A DNA stretch of 64,000 nt, taken from contig JAKSHY010000013.1 of the NCBI GenBank assembly GCA_024399135.1, forward strand, positions 1 to 64,000, read 5' to 3'. Shown piece by piece: positions 6,522-12,674 of this stretch. The translations under genes and the position numbers were made by a program. Source of the stretch: Lachnospiraceae bacterium. Lineage in GTDB: Bacteria > Bacillota > Clostridia > Lachnospirales > Lachnospiraceae. The notes under the pieces were generated by a model that worked only from the letters and a program-made list of their open reading frames with translations, searched no databases and was not told the DNA's origin. Each line of letters starts with the position of its first letter. The first letter of the stretch is position 1.

Positions 6522-7481
6522 TTACCTCGCTCTTGCATACTGTGGAAAGTCATGATTTACCTCAGCCTGATAATAACTCGATATTGTTGTTGGAGCATTA
6601 AACAGTGTAGCAAGCATATATTTCTTTATATTCCTAACTTTTGTTGTATTTGCCTTAAGTGAATCCATAACATATTCCACATGACTGGAATTAAGTTTTA
6701 GGAATTTACTTCTGACAAGGCTCATTGGATATCTATTACTTCCAATGACCATCGAATCACCCCGGCTAATAACAGTTTCCAGTACCAACTCATAAATTCC
6801 TTCAAATGTTTCCTCTTCAAACGGACTATTTTGTATCAGCAAATCAATCTCAAGATTTCTTCTTACAATTCTTGCATATGCATTGACATCAATCTCATCT
6901 GATCCCATCAAAGAGGGATGTATTGTTGTGTCTTTCTGTGAAGTCACTGATAAGATTAGATTAGAATCAGTATTATTTAACTCAGTATTATTTATATTAG
7001 TATTATTAGGGTTCATTTCTTGGGACTCTTGACTCCCAAAATTTGTGACTCTAGAGTTCCCTTTTAAGGAAGTCTTGACTTCCCTTTTTTGAACTTCAGA
7101 GCAAGTCATTCCATCCAATAAAAAGTTCTTAACATATATCATTGAAGGCTTACCCTGTCCCTGCTTTACTCTTTCAATAAGCCCTATTCCTGTTGGGGTA
7201 TCAAGCTCTGAAAAGGATTTAAGCGCTTTATTCTTTGAACAGTTGAGGTCCTCCATTACCTCTTCCATAGAATAGTAAATATATACACGGTTTTCCTTAT
7301 CAAACCAGCCATTTCTCACTGATAGAGACATTCTATCAAGCATTAACCCATACAGGATTTTTGCATCATTGGATAGGCTCTTAAATCTTTCATCTATTAT
7401 TAGTACCTTAGGTATTCTATAAAATGTATAGCTGTCCGATTCTGTTCCATAGAAGTATTTGAATTCCGGTTTTGCATCCAT
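6522..7481 (-). CDS. repA: Replication initiator RepA (RepA_N + DUF6017), second copy
   Basis: A 319-residue paralogue of the initiator at 3259. The RepA_N domain is at residues about 8-130 (YTFYRIPKVLI, AKILYGLMLDRMSLS, RVKQGQGKPSMIYVKNFLL), then an Asn/Thr-rich linker (NPNNTNINNTELNNTDSN), then the DUF6017-type domain (SKFLKLNSSHVEYVMDSL, KVRNIKKYMLATLFNAP) at about 205-310. Like copy 1, the linker DNA holds 23-bp tandem repeats, but of unrelated sequence, next to an AT-rich block. The two copies therefore probably recognise different origins. A Glu-rich or catalytic motif is neither seen nor expected. Start ATG at 7481. Downstream is the small membrane protein. Confidence 0.88.
   Translation of the reverse strand: MDAKPEFKYFYGTESDSYTFYRIPKVLIIDERFKSLSNDAKILYGLMLDRMSLSVRNGWFDKENRVYIYYSMEEVMEDLNCSKNKALKSFSELDTPTGIGLIERVKQGQGKPSMIYVKNFLLDGMTCSEVQKREVKTSLKGNSRVTNFGSQESQEMNPNNTNINNTELNNTDSNLILSVTSQKDTTIHPSLMGSDEIDVNAYARIVRRNLEIDLLIQNSPFEEETFEGIYELVLETVISRGDSMVIGSNRYPMSLVRSKFLKLNSSHVEYVMDSLKANTTKVRNIKKYMLATLFNAPTTISSYYQAEVNHDFPQYARAR
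7024..7092 (-). repeat. Three 23-bp tandem iterons inside repA copy 2, with AT-rich block
   Basis: Units at 7024, 7047 and 7070, each 23 bp, share GACTCTTGACTTCCCTTTT or variants (plus strand); a weak fourth may precede at 7001. The neighbouring 6970-7017 is AT-rich, matching the arrangement in repA copy 1 but with a different repeat sequence. The spacing breaks the reading frame, so the constraint is on DNA. Likely an oriV inside the gene. Confidence 0.78.
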
Positions 7482-7519
7482 TCTTTTCCTCCTTCCTAAT
7501 GATTCCAGAAGTCTATTTT

Positions 7520-7891
7520 TTAAACCTCAGGAACAGCTTCAGGCATCACAAAACTTTTAACATATAATAGCGATGGCAATCCAAGTCCTCGTTGCTTCTT
7601 TTCTACAAGACCCATATTCTCAAGCTCAGATAGGCTCTTTATTGCCTTGGATTTGCTCGAATTCATATCTTCCATAATCTCTTGAATCGGATATATAACA
7701 TATACCTTATTATCATCGTCAATCCACTGATTCTTTCTTGCAGTTCCAACTCGGTCTAACAGGAGTCCATATAATATCTTTGCCTGGATTGACAGAGAAG
7801 CGAATAACTCCTCTGTCATCATAGCTTTGGGAATTCTGATAAAACTAAACTGGTCTGCTTCATTCCTGTAATAATATCTATATTCCCGCAT
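7520..7891 (-). CDS. Stand-alone RepA_N-domain protein, 123 residues
   Basis: A single RepA_N winged-helix domain: FSFIRIPKAMMTEELFASLSIQAKILYGLLLDRV, then VYVIYPIQEIMEDMNSSKSKAIKSLSELENMGLVEKKQRGLGLPSLLYVKSF. It lacks both the linker and the DUF6017-type C-terminal domain of the two full-length copies. The start ATG at 7891 is preceded by AGGAGG at 6 nt and lies one base after the parB stop, so it is coupled to parB. The frame remains open upstream through parB, but that part is out-of-frame parB sequence. It could be a degraded initiator or a regulator that competes for iterons; the second is inference. It keeps all hydrophobic core positions, so I think it folds. Confidence 0.8.
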   Translation of the reverse strand: MREYRYYYRNEADQFSFIRIPKAMMTEELFASLSIQAKILYGLLLDRVGTARKNQWIDDDNKVYVIYPIQEIMEDMNSSKSKAIKSLSELENMGLVEKKQRGLGLPSLLYVKSFVMPEAVPEV

Positions 7892-7892
7892 G

Positions 7893-8822
7893 TCATTCCT
7901 CCTGACTTTCCTGTTCAGCTTTCCATTTCTCAAGAAGTTCCAATATGATAGCCTCTCGTTCTCTTCTTGAATAATATGGTGGGAAATACTTGCTGAGCTT
8001 TCTTTCCGTAAAAGTAATCTTGCTTGATTCCTTTGGGATTGGACGAAGCCCATTTAGGTATTCGATCATCTGCTGCTGAGTCAACTCTGCCTGGTTTGTA
8101 TTAATGCGTAATTCATTAATCTGATCCCACTTAGGAACTCCATTCTCTCTAATATATTCATAAAGCCATTTTTGAATCTGTCGAGTGAAATATGACATTT
8201 CATATCCTGAAACGAACGGAACTCTTTTTTCATCCACCAAATCTAATAATTCAGGAATTAATTCAGTGAGTCGCACAAACCTGAATATCTGATTTCTACT
8301 TTCTCCAACTTGCTTCGATAATTCCTCACTTGAGGTCTTAGTCAATAAATTATTCCCAACTTGGGAATAATTTCCTTTATCAGGTCTTCCTGCTTTTCTT
8401 TTCATAGCTTCCAACTTCATCTTATAAGAAAACGCCTTCTCACTAGGCAGTATCTCTTCCCTCTGCAGGTTACTATCTACCATTGCAATAATGGCATCAT
8501 CATTGGTCATTTCCTTCACAATAGCAGGAATCTTTGTAAGCCCGGCTCTTCCAGCAGCATGTAATCTCCTATGACCCGAAATCATTTCATAAGTACCTTC
8601 ATCATCAGGTCTTACTATTACAGGAGTGAGTACACCATTTGCTTTAATACTATCTACCAGTTCATCCATTTTTGCATCATCAAGAACCTTAAAAGGATGA
8701 TTCTCAAAAGGATAAATTGCTCTAATATCTATATCTACAGTTCCTTCTACCTCTGGAACACACAGAAGTTCATCTATAGAAGTCATTTTTATTTTCTGTC
8801 CTGGTCTTTTCTCATTTGCCAT
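7893..8822 (-). CDS. parB: ParB/Spo0J-family partition protein
   Basis: A 309-residue centromere-binding CTPase-type partition protein. The ParB N-terminal domain (residues about 28-120) has the box motif ISGHRRLHAA and NLQREEILPSEKAFSYKMKLEAM. A helix-turn-helix follows (SEELSKQVGESRNQIFRFVRLTELIPELLDLVD, residues about 165-200). The C-terminal 100 residues are Lys/Glu-rich and probably mediate dimer contact. Start ATG at 8822 overlaps the parA stop as TAATG, as in classic parAB operons. The coding sequence holds a 27-bp perfect palindrome at 8347-8373, a candidate centromere. In an integrative element, ParAB would stabilise the excised replicating form. Confidence 0.92.
   Translation of the reverse strand: MANEKRPGQKIKMTSIDELLCVPEVEGTVDIDIRAIYPFENHPFKVLDDAKMDELVDSIKANGVLTPVIVRPDDEGTYEMISGHRRLHAAGRAGLTKIPAIVKEMTNDDAIIAMVDSNLQREEILPSEKAFSYKMKLEAMKRKAGRPDKGNYSQVGNNLLTKTSSEELSKQVGESRNQIFRFVRLTELIPELLDLVDEKRVPFVSGYEMSYFTRQIQKWLYEYIRENGVPKWDQINELRINTNQAELTQQQMIEYLNGLRPIPKESSKITFTERKLSKYFPPYYSRREREAIILELLEKWKAEQESQEE
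8347..8373. repeat. 27-bp perfect palindrome within parB, candidate parS
   Basis: Two 13-base arms, AAATTATTCCCAA and its exact reverse complement, flank one central base. It codes for the peptide NYSQVGNN. A perfect palindrome this long is very unlikely by chance in 64 kb. It lies between the ParB nuclease-like/CTP domain and the HTH part of the gene. Chromosomal parS can lie inside parB/spo0J, as in Bacillus subtilis, so a ParB-binding site is plausible. Confidence 0.6.
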
Positions 8823-9610
8823 TATTCAATACCTCCTCTCAGAATATCTTTAATTAACGCTGTATAAGCACAAGCCGCCTTTCCTTTAGGATCATAAACA
8901 TACAGACTGCTTCCTTCTGCAGAAATCTCCGCGGCTCTTACCGACATTGGTATCTCTGTATCAAATACATGAACACTGGTTGAATATGCTTCATAAACTT
9001 GCGATGCTACATCCTTTGCATAATTAGTTCTGTTATCAACCATAGTAAGCAATATTCCTTCAATCTCTAATTTGGGATTCAACTGTCGTTTTACTCTTCC
9101 TATTGTTTTAATCAGCTGCTGTAATCCCTTTACAGGAAGGTATGATGCCTGGACCGGAATCAACACAGAATCTGCACAGGCTAACGCATTAATGGTAAGT
9201 AGCCCCAAACTCGGCATACAGTCAATGATGATGTAATCATAGAACTCTCTCATTCTGTCCACATATTGTTTTAGAATGGTTTCCCTGCTTATAACACCAT
9301 TGATGGATATCTCAAGACCTGACAGCTCAATATTTCCAGGAAGGACATCAACTCCTTCATCGTGATGAAGGATTCCAAGTGATAAATCAAATTCTTCATC
9401 ATTGATTACCTTAAGTAATATAGTTCCCAGTGTTACATCCAGCTTGTCCGGTTCATCAAATCCCAAGCTAATTGAAAGAGAACCCTGAGGATCTGCATCA
9501 ATCATAAGAACTTTTTTACCTTCTCTGGCAAGTCCTATTCCTAAGTTCACACAAGTAACTGTCTTTCCTACTCCGCCCTTCTGATTAGATACGCTAATAA
9601 CCTTGCACAT
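8822..9610 (-). CDS. parA: ParA/Soj-family partition ATPase
   Basis: A 262-residue deviant-Walker ATPase that moves ParB-bound DNA. Residues 8-18 carry the deviant Walker A KGGVGKT preceded by SVSNQ; the A' region is VLMIDADPQGSLSISLGF, and the Walker B region DYIIIDCMPSLGLLTINALACAD lies near residue 125. The small type (no N-terminal HTH) matches type Ib or chromosomal Soj proteins. The ATG at 9610 overlaps the stop of the upstream HTH gene by one base (TAATG), and its own stop overlaps parB the same way, so three genes in a row are coupled. The operon lies at the end of the element nearest lysS. Confidence 0.95.
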   Translation of the reverse strand: MCKVISVSNQKGGVGKTVTCVNLGIGLAREGKKVLMIDADPQGSLSISLGFDEPDKLDVTLGTILLKVINDEEFDLSLGILHHDEGVDVLPGNIELSGLEISINGVISRETILKQYVDRMREFYDYIIIDCMPSLGLLTINALACADSVLIPVQASYLPVKGLQQLIKTIGRVKRQLNPKLEIEGILLTMVDNRTNYAKDVASQVYEAYSTSVHVFDTEIPMSVRAAEISAEGSSLYVYDPKGKAACAYTALIKDILRGGIE

Positions 9611-10095
9611 TAGTCCTCTACCTCCTCGAATGCCTCAATAAATCTTTCAATCTTTTCAATGTTAATGAGCTTCACACCATTAATCTTATAAACCGCCTTA
9701 GCCTGTTTAGCCCACTTCTCAATAGTATGTTTGCCAACAGAAAAATGCTCCTTTGCTTCATCAATTCTCATATACTTCTTACCTGATCTAACTAAATTAT
9801 CCATCTGCTCAATTTCACTTCTTTTTGCCATAATGACTCCTTTCGATGTCTTTTCATCCTCGCGCTTTTCAGCTTCCATATAAGCTTCCAATATTAACAA
9901 ATCTACAACCGCTGTTTTTCTAAGTGCCCAACTTGCTCCAGCTTCTTTTGCAAGCCTTACAAATGGCCAGTAATTTAAACTGTACATCTTGGCTCCCTGG
10001 GCATATGACACATAGTAGTGTTTCCATTCCGGTTTAATAAATTTGTCCAAATCTGGTGGTCTGCACTTTTTCGCTTTGTATGGTTTCTTGTCCAT
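9610..10095 (-). CDS. Excisionase-like HTH protein with two tandem repeats (DUF6462-like)
   Basis: A 161-residue basic protein. The start is ATG at 10095, because AAGGAGG lies 7 nt upstream; an upstream in-frame start at 10122 has no such site. Residues about 27-75 (YYVSYAQGAKMYSLNYWPF then LAKEAGASWALRKTAVVDLLILEAYMEA) and residues about 108-158 (KYMRIDEAKEHFSVGKHTIEKW then AKQAKAVYKINGVKLINIEKIERFIEA) align as two copies of one excisionase-like winged-HTH unit. Proteins of this type (DUF6462) open parA operons in Lachnospiraceae elements. It may regulate the par operon or aid excision; neither is shown by the sequence. It is the last element gene before lysS. Confidence 0.75.
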   Translation of the reverse strand: MDKKPYKAKKCRPPDLDKFIKPEWKHYYVSYAQGAKMYSLNYWPFVRLAKEAGASWALRKTAVVDLLILEAYMEAEKREDEKTSKGVIMAKRSEIEQMDNLVRSGKKYMRIDEAKEHFSVGKHTIEKWAKQAKAVYKINGVKLINIEKIERFIEAFEEVED

Positions 10096-10132
10096 CCGCA
10101 ACCTCCTTCTTGTATTGACCAATGCTTTCGGA

Positions 10133-10178
10133 AAACAAAAAAGACACCTACGAAAGTATTTCTACTAACGTAAGTGTC
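10133..10178 (-). terminator. Strong terminator between lysS junction and par operon
   Basis: On the minus strand, GACACTTACG and CGTAGGTGTC pair (one G-U), then two T-T mismatches, then AGTA/TACT closes on a GAAA tetraloop; T6GT4 follows. It would stop read-through from lysS into the par operon, or act as an attenuator of that operon. Stem arms lie at 10143-10152 and 10169-10178. Confidence 0.75.
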
Positions 10179-10409
10179 TGTAAGCTCGTTCTAAACTGTT
10201 CCTCAGAACTAAAACTTTATTTCATTTTCTTCTTGAATTTCCAAAAATCTCAAATCCAAATCATGTCATTGAATGTCTGAGATTTTGTCCATGTGCATCC
10301 AAATCGGTTCATACAAGTCCTATAGTTGCCGTAGAGAACGGGATATTTCAGTGTCCTCTATGGATTAATATGACCGTTTTTGACCATTAGTGACATCTAA
10401 ATCCGCCAA
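10179..10409. other. Non-coding junction between the element and lysS
   Basis: No gene is seen in this gap. It holds a 9-bp inverted repeat (AAAATCTCA at 10244-10252 and its complement at 10278-10286), a 9-bp direct repeat (ATCCAAATC at 10254 and 10297), and three 10-bp-phased TGAC repeats near lysS. This density of repeats suits a recombination or partition site. Since lysS is intact and ends at 10410, the element end probably lies at or just past its stop codon; the matching end is outside the window. Confidence 0.45.
10371..10395. repeat. Three TGAC(C/A) direct repeats phased at 10 bp
   Basis: TGACC at 10371, TGACC at 10381 and TGACA at 10391 are spaced exactly 10 bp, one helical turn, ending 15 bp before the lysS stop codon. 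This could be an arm-type integrase, excisionase or regulator binding site. Short units, so chance cannot be excluded. Confidence 0.5.
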
Positions 10410-12032
10410 TCAGTCCTTCTGACTTTTCATCGTCGGGAACAACAATACATCTCTAATTGCCGGACTGTCTGTCATCAGCATACACAATCTGTCGATACCG
10501 TATCCGATACCACCTGTTGGAGGCATACCGATTTCGAGTGCATTTAAGAAGTCCTCATCGCAATGCTCTGCTTCTTCATCACCTGCTGCCGCATTGGCAT
10601 CCTGAAGCTCGAATCTCTCTCTTTGATCAATTGGATCATTGAGCTCTGAGTATGCGTTACACATCTCCCATCCATTCATGAACATTTCGAAACGCTCAAC
10701 ATATGCTGGATCCTCTGGCTTCTTCTTAGTAAGAGGCGAAATCTCGATTGGATGATCCATAACGAATGTAGGCTGGATGAGATGATCCTCAACGAACTCT
10801 TCGAAGAAGAGATTAAGGATATGACCCTTCTGGTGCCAGTCTTCGAACTCAACATGCTTTTCCTTCGCAATGGCACGTGCCTCTTCAAGTGTTTTAATCT
10901 CATTAAAGTCAACACCTGAATATTTCTTAACGGCGTCAACCATAGTAATTCTTTCGAATGGCTTACCAAGATCCATCTCGATTCCCTGGTAAACAATAGT
11001 AGTAGTACCAAGAACCTCCTGAGCAATATAACGATACATATTCTCTGTTAAGTCCATCATACCGTTATAATCTGTGTATGCCTGATAGAGCTCCATAAGT
11101 GTGAACTCTGGGTTATGTCTGGTATCAAGTCCTTCATTTCTGAATACACGGCCAATCTCATATACTCTTTCAAGTCCACCAACTATAAGTCTCTTTAAAT
11201 ATAACTCAAGCGAAATTCTAAGCTTAAGATCCTCATCAAGTGCATTGAAGTGAGTCTCGAATGGTCTTGCTGCAGCTCCACCTGGGTTAGCAACGAGCAT
11301 AGGAGTTTCAACCTCCATGAAATTCTGATCTGCTAAGAATCTACGAATAGCTGCTAAAATCTTCGAACGCTTAACGAAAGTATCCTTGCTCTCTGCGTTC
11401 ATGATAAGGTCCACATATCTTTGACGATATCTTGTATCAGTATCTGTCAATCCATGGAACTTCTCCGGAAGAATCTGAAGGCTCTTGCTAAGAAGAACCA
11501 TCTCTTCTGCATGAATAGAAATTTCACCTGTCATGGTTCTGAAGATGAATCCCTTAACACCATAGATATCACCTATATCTGATTTCTTGAAATCAGCATA
11601 TGAATCCTCACCGATTGAATCCTTCGAAACATATATCTGAATATTGCCCTTAAGATCCTGAAGGTTAGCAAAGGATGCCTTACCCATAACTCTCTTGAAC
11701 ATCATACGTCCAGCGATAGATACGGTAATTGGCTTAGCGTCCATAATTTCACGACGCTTGTTATAATCCTCTTTCTTAATCTCTCTTGCTGCCTGTTCCT
11801 CAAAACCATCAACATTAGGATATTCCCATCCCTTAAGGAGCTCTTCCTCATGCTTATTGTACAAATCCTTAACCTCATCTGTATGATGTGTCTGATCATA
11901 CTTGGTGATTACGAAAGGATCCTTACCAGCCTCCTGCAGTGCTGCAAGCTTTTCTCTACGAACCTTTAATAACTGGTTGACGTCCTGAACCTCAGCAGGC
12001 TTATTATTCTGATTCTCTTTATTTTCTGCCAT
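10410..12032 (-). CDS. lysS: Lysyl-tRNA synthetase, class II
   Basis: A 540-residue class II synthetase that charges tRNA-Lys. The OB-fold anticodon-binding domain is at about residues 65-180 (VSIAGRMMFKRVMGKASFANLQDLKGNIQIYV). The catalytic core follows, with motif 1 FMEVETPMLVANPGGAAARPFETHFN, motif 2 VYEIGRVFRNEGLDTRHNPEFTLMELYQAY and motif 3 MPPTGGIGYGIDRLCMLMT. The C-terminus, VLLFPTMKSQKD, is intact. It starts 17 bp after greA and is in the same operon, served by the promoter at 12612-12640. The N-terminal extension of about 30 residues (Asn/Lys-rich) is longer than in Bacillus. The 3' end borders the conjugative element, which may have used it as an integration site. Confidence 0.97.
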   Translation of the reverse strand: MAENKENQNNKPAEVQDVNQLLKVRREKLAALQEAGKDPFVITKYDQTHHTDEVKDLYNKHEEELLKGWEYPNVDGFEEQAAREIKKEDYNKRREIMDAKPITVSIAGRMMFKRVMGKASFANLQDLKGNIQIYVSKDSIGEDSYADFKKSDIGDIYGVKGFIFRTMTGEISIHAEEMVLLSKSLQILPEKFHGLTDTDTRYRQRYVDLIMNAESKDTFVKRSKILAAIRRFLADQNFMEVETPMLVANPGGAAARPFETHFNALDEDLKLRISLELYLKRLIVGGLERVYEIGRVFRNEGLDTRHNPEFTLMELYQAYTDYNGMMDLTENMYRYIAQEVLGTTTIVYQGIEMDLGKPFERITMVDAVKKYSGVDFNEIKTLEEARAIAKEKHVEFEDWHQKGHILNLFFEEFVEDHLIQPTFVMDHPIEISPLTKKKPEDPAYVERFEMFMNGWEMCNAYSELNDPIDQRERFELQDANAAAGDEEAEHCDEDFLNALEIGMPPTGGIGYGIDRLCMLMTDSPAIRDVLLFPTMKSQKD

Positions 12033-12048
12033 TTTAACTACCTAATTT

Positions 12049-12534
12049 CTATTTATTTGATTTCTGAATGTCTAAAATTTTGAACTTAAGTTCACCAGCT
12101 GGAGTTTCAACTGTAACTGTATCCTTTACCTTCTTGCCGATTAAAGCAGCACCTACTGGTGACTCATAAGAGATAACACCCTTAAGTGGGTTAGCTTCTG
12201 TTGGAGCATCAATCTTGTACTCTAAGTCTTCCTTAAGCTCCATATCACGAATCTTAACGATACATCCGATAGAAACCTTCTCTGTAGAAACCTCATCCTC
12301 ATCAATTACTTCTGCATTCTTAAGGATTTTTTCAAGCTTCTCGATTCTGGCTTCGATATCACGCTGTTCATCCATAGCTGCATCATATTCAGCATTTTCT
12401 GACAAGTCTCCCTGTGCTCTTGCTTCCTTAATCTTCTCTGCAACCTCACGACGTTTAACAGCCTTTAATTCATTAAGCTCTTCCTCGTATTTCTTAACGC
12501 TTTCGTAGGTAATAATATGCTTCTTTTCTTCCAT
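12049..12534 (-). CDS. greA: Transcription elongation factor GreA
   Basis: A 161-residue GreA that rescues backtracked RNA polymerase by stimulating transcript cleavage. The N-terminal coiled coil (residues about 10-75) includes the catalytic acidic tip in GDLSENAEYDAAMDEQ; the C-terminal FKBP-like domain ends with SPVGAALIGKKVKDTVTVETPAGELKFKILDIQK. The start is ATG at 12534 (MEEKKHIITYESVKKYEEEL), with AGGAAGGTG upstream; a GTG three codons earlier would sit on top of the ribosome site. It is the first gene of the greA-lysS operon and has a clear sigma-A promoter and a 5' leader hairpin. Confidence 0.97.
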   Translation of the reverse strand: MEEKKHIITYESVKKYEEELNELKAVKRREVAEKIKEARAQGDLSENAEYDAAMDEQRDIEARIEKLEKILKNAEVIDEDEVSTEKVSIGCIVKIRDMELKEDLEYKIDAPTEANPLKGVISYESPVGAALIGKKVKDTVTVETPAGELKFKILDIQKSNK

Positions 12535-12567
12535 TTTAGACACCTTCCTTTAATTCATTCATACCAT

Positions 12568-12605
12568 CGGTGGACTCAATATATAGAATAAGCTAATATC
12601 CACCG
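12568..12605 (-). promoter_or_regulatory. Leader hairpin at the 5' end of the greA-lysS mRNA
   Basis: CGGTGGA (minus strand, from 12605) pairs with TCCACCG (ending 12568) over a 24-nt loop. The stem begins at the predicted transcription start, 7 nt after the -10 box. It may stabilise the mRNA 5' end; the function is inferred. Confidence 0.5.
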
Positions 12606-12611
12606 CACCTT

Positions 12612-12640
12612 ACTATACCTATTTTAGTCAATTCTGTCAA
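12612..12640 (-). promoter_or_regulatory. Sigma-A promoter of greA-lysS
   Basis: Minus strand TTGACA (12635-12640), 17-bp spacer, TATAGT (12612-12617). The -35 is perfect and the -10 has one mismatch. The start would be near 12605, giving a 5' leader of about 70 nt before greA. Confidence 0.85.
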
Positions 12641-12641
12641 G

Positions 12642-12667
12642 AAAAGCGGGCACTATCGAATGCCCGC
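12642..12667 (-). terminator. Terminator after the ABC exporter genes
   Basis: Minus strand GCGGGCA, 8-nt loop, TGCCCGC, then TTTTCTTG. Arms at 12661-12667 and 12646-12652. It directly precedes the greA promoter, whose -35 box begins 2 bp further on, so it insulates greA-lysS from the exporter operon. Confidence 0.88.
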
Positions 12668-12674
12668 CATGATT

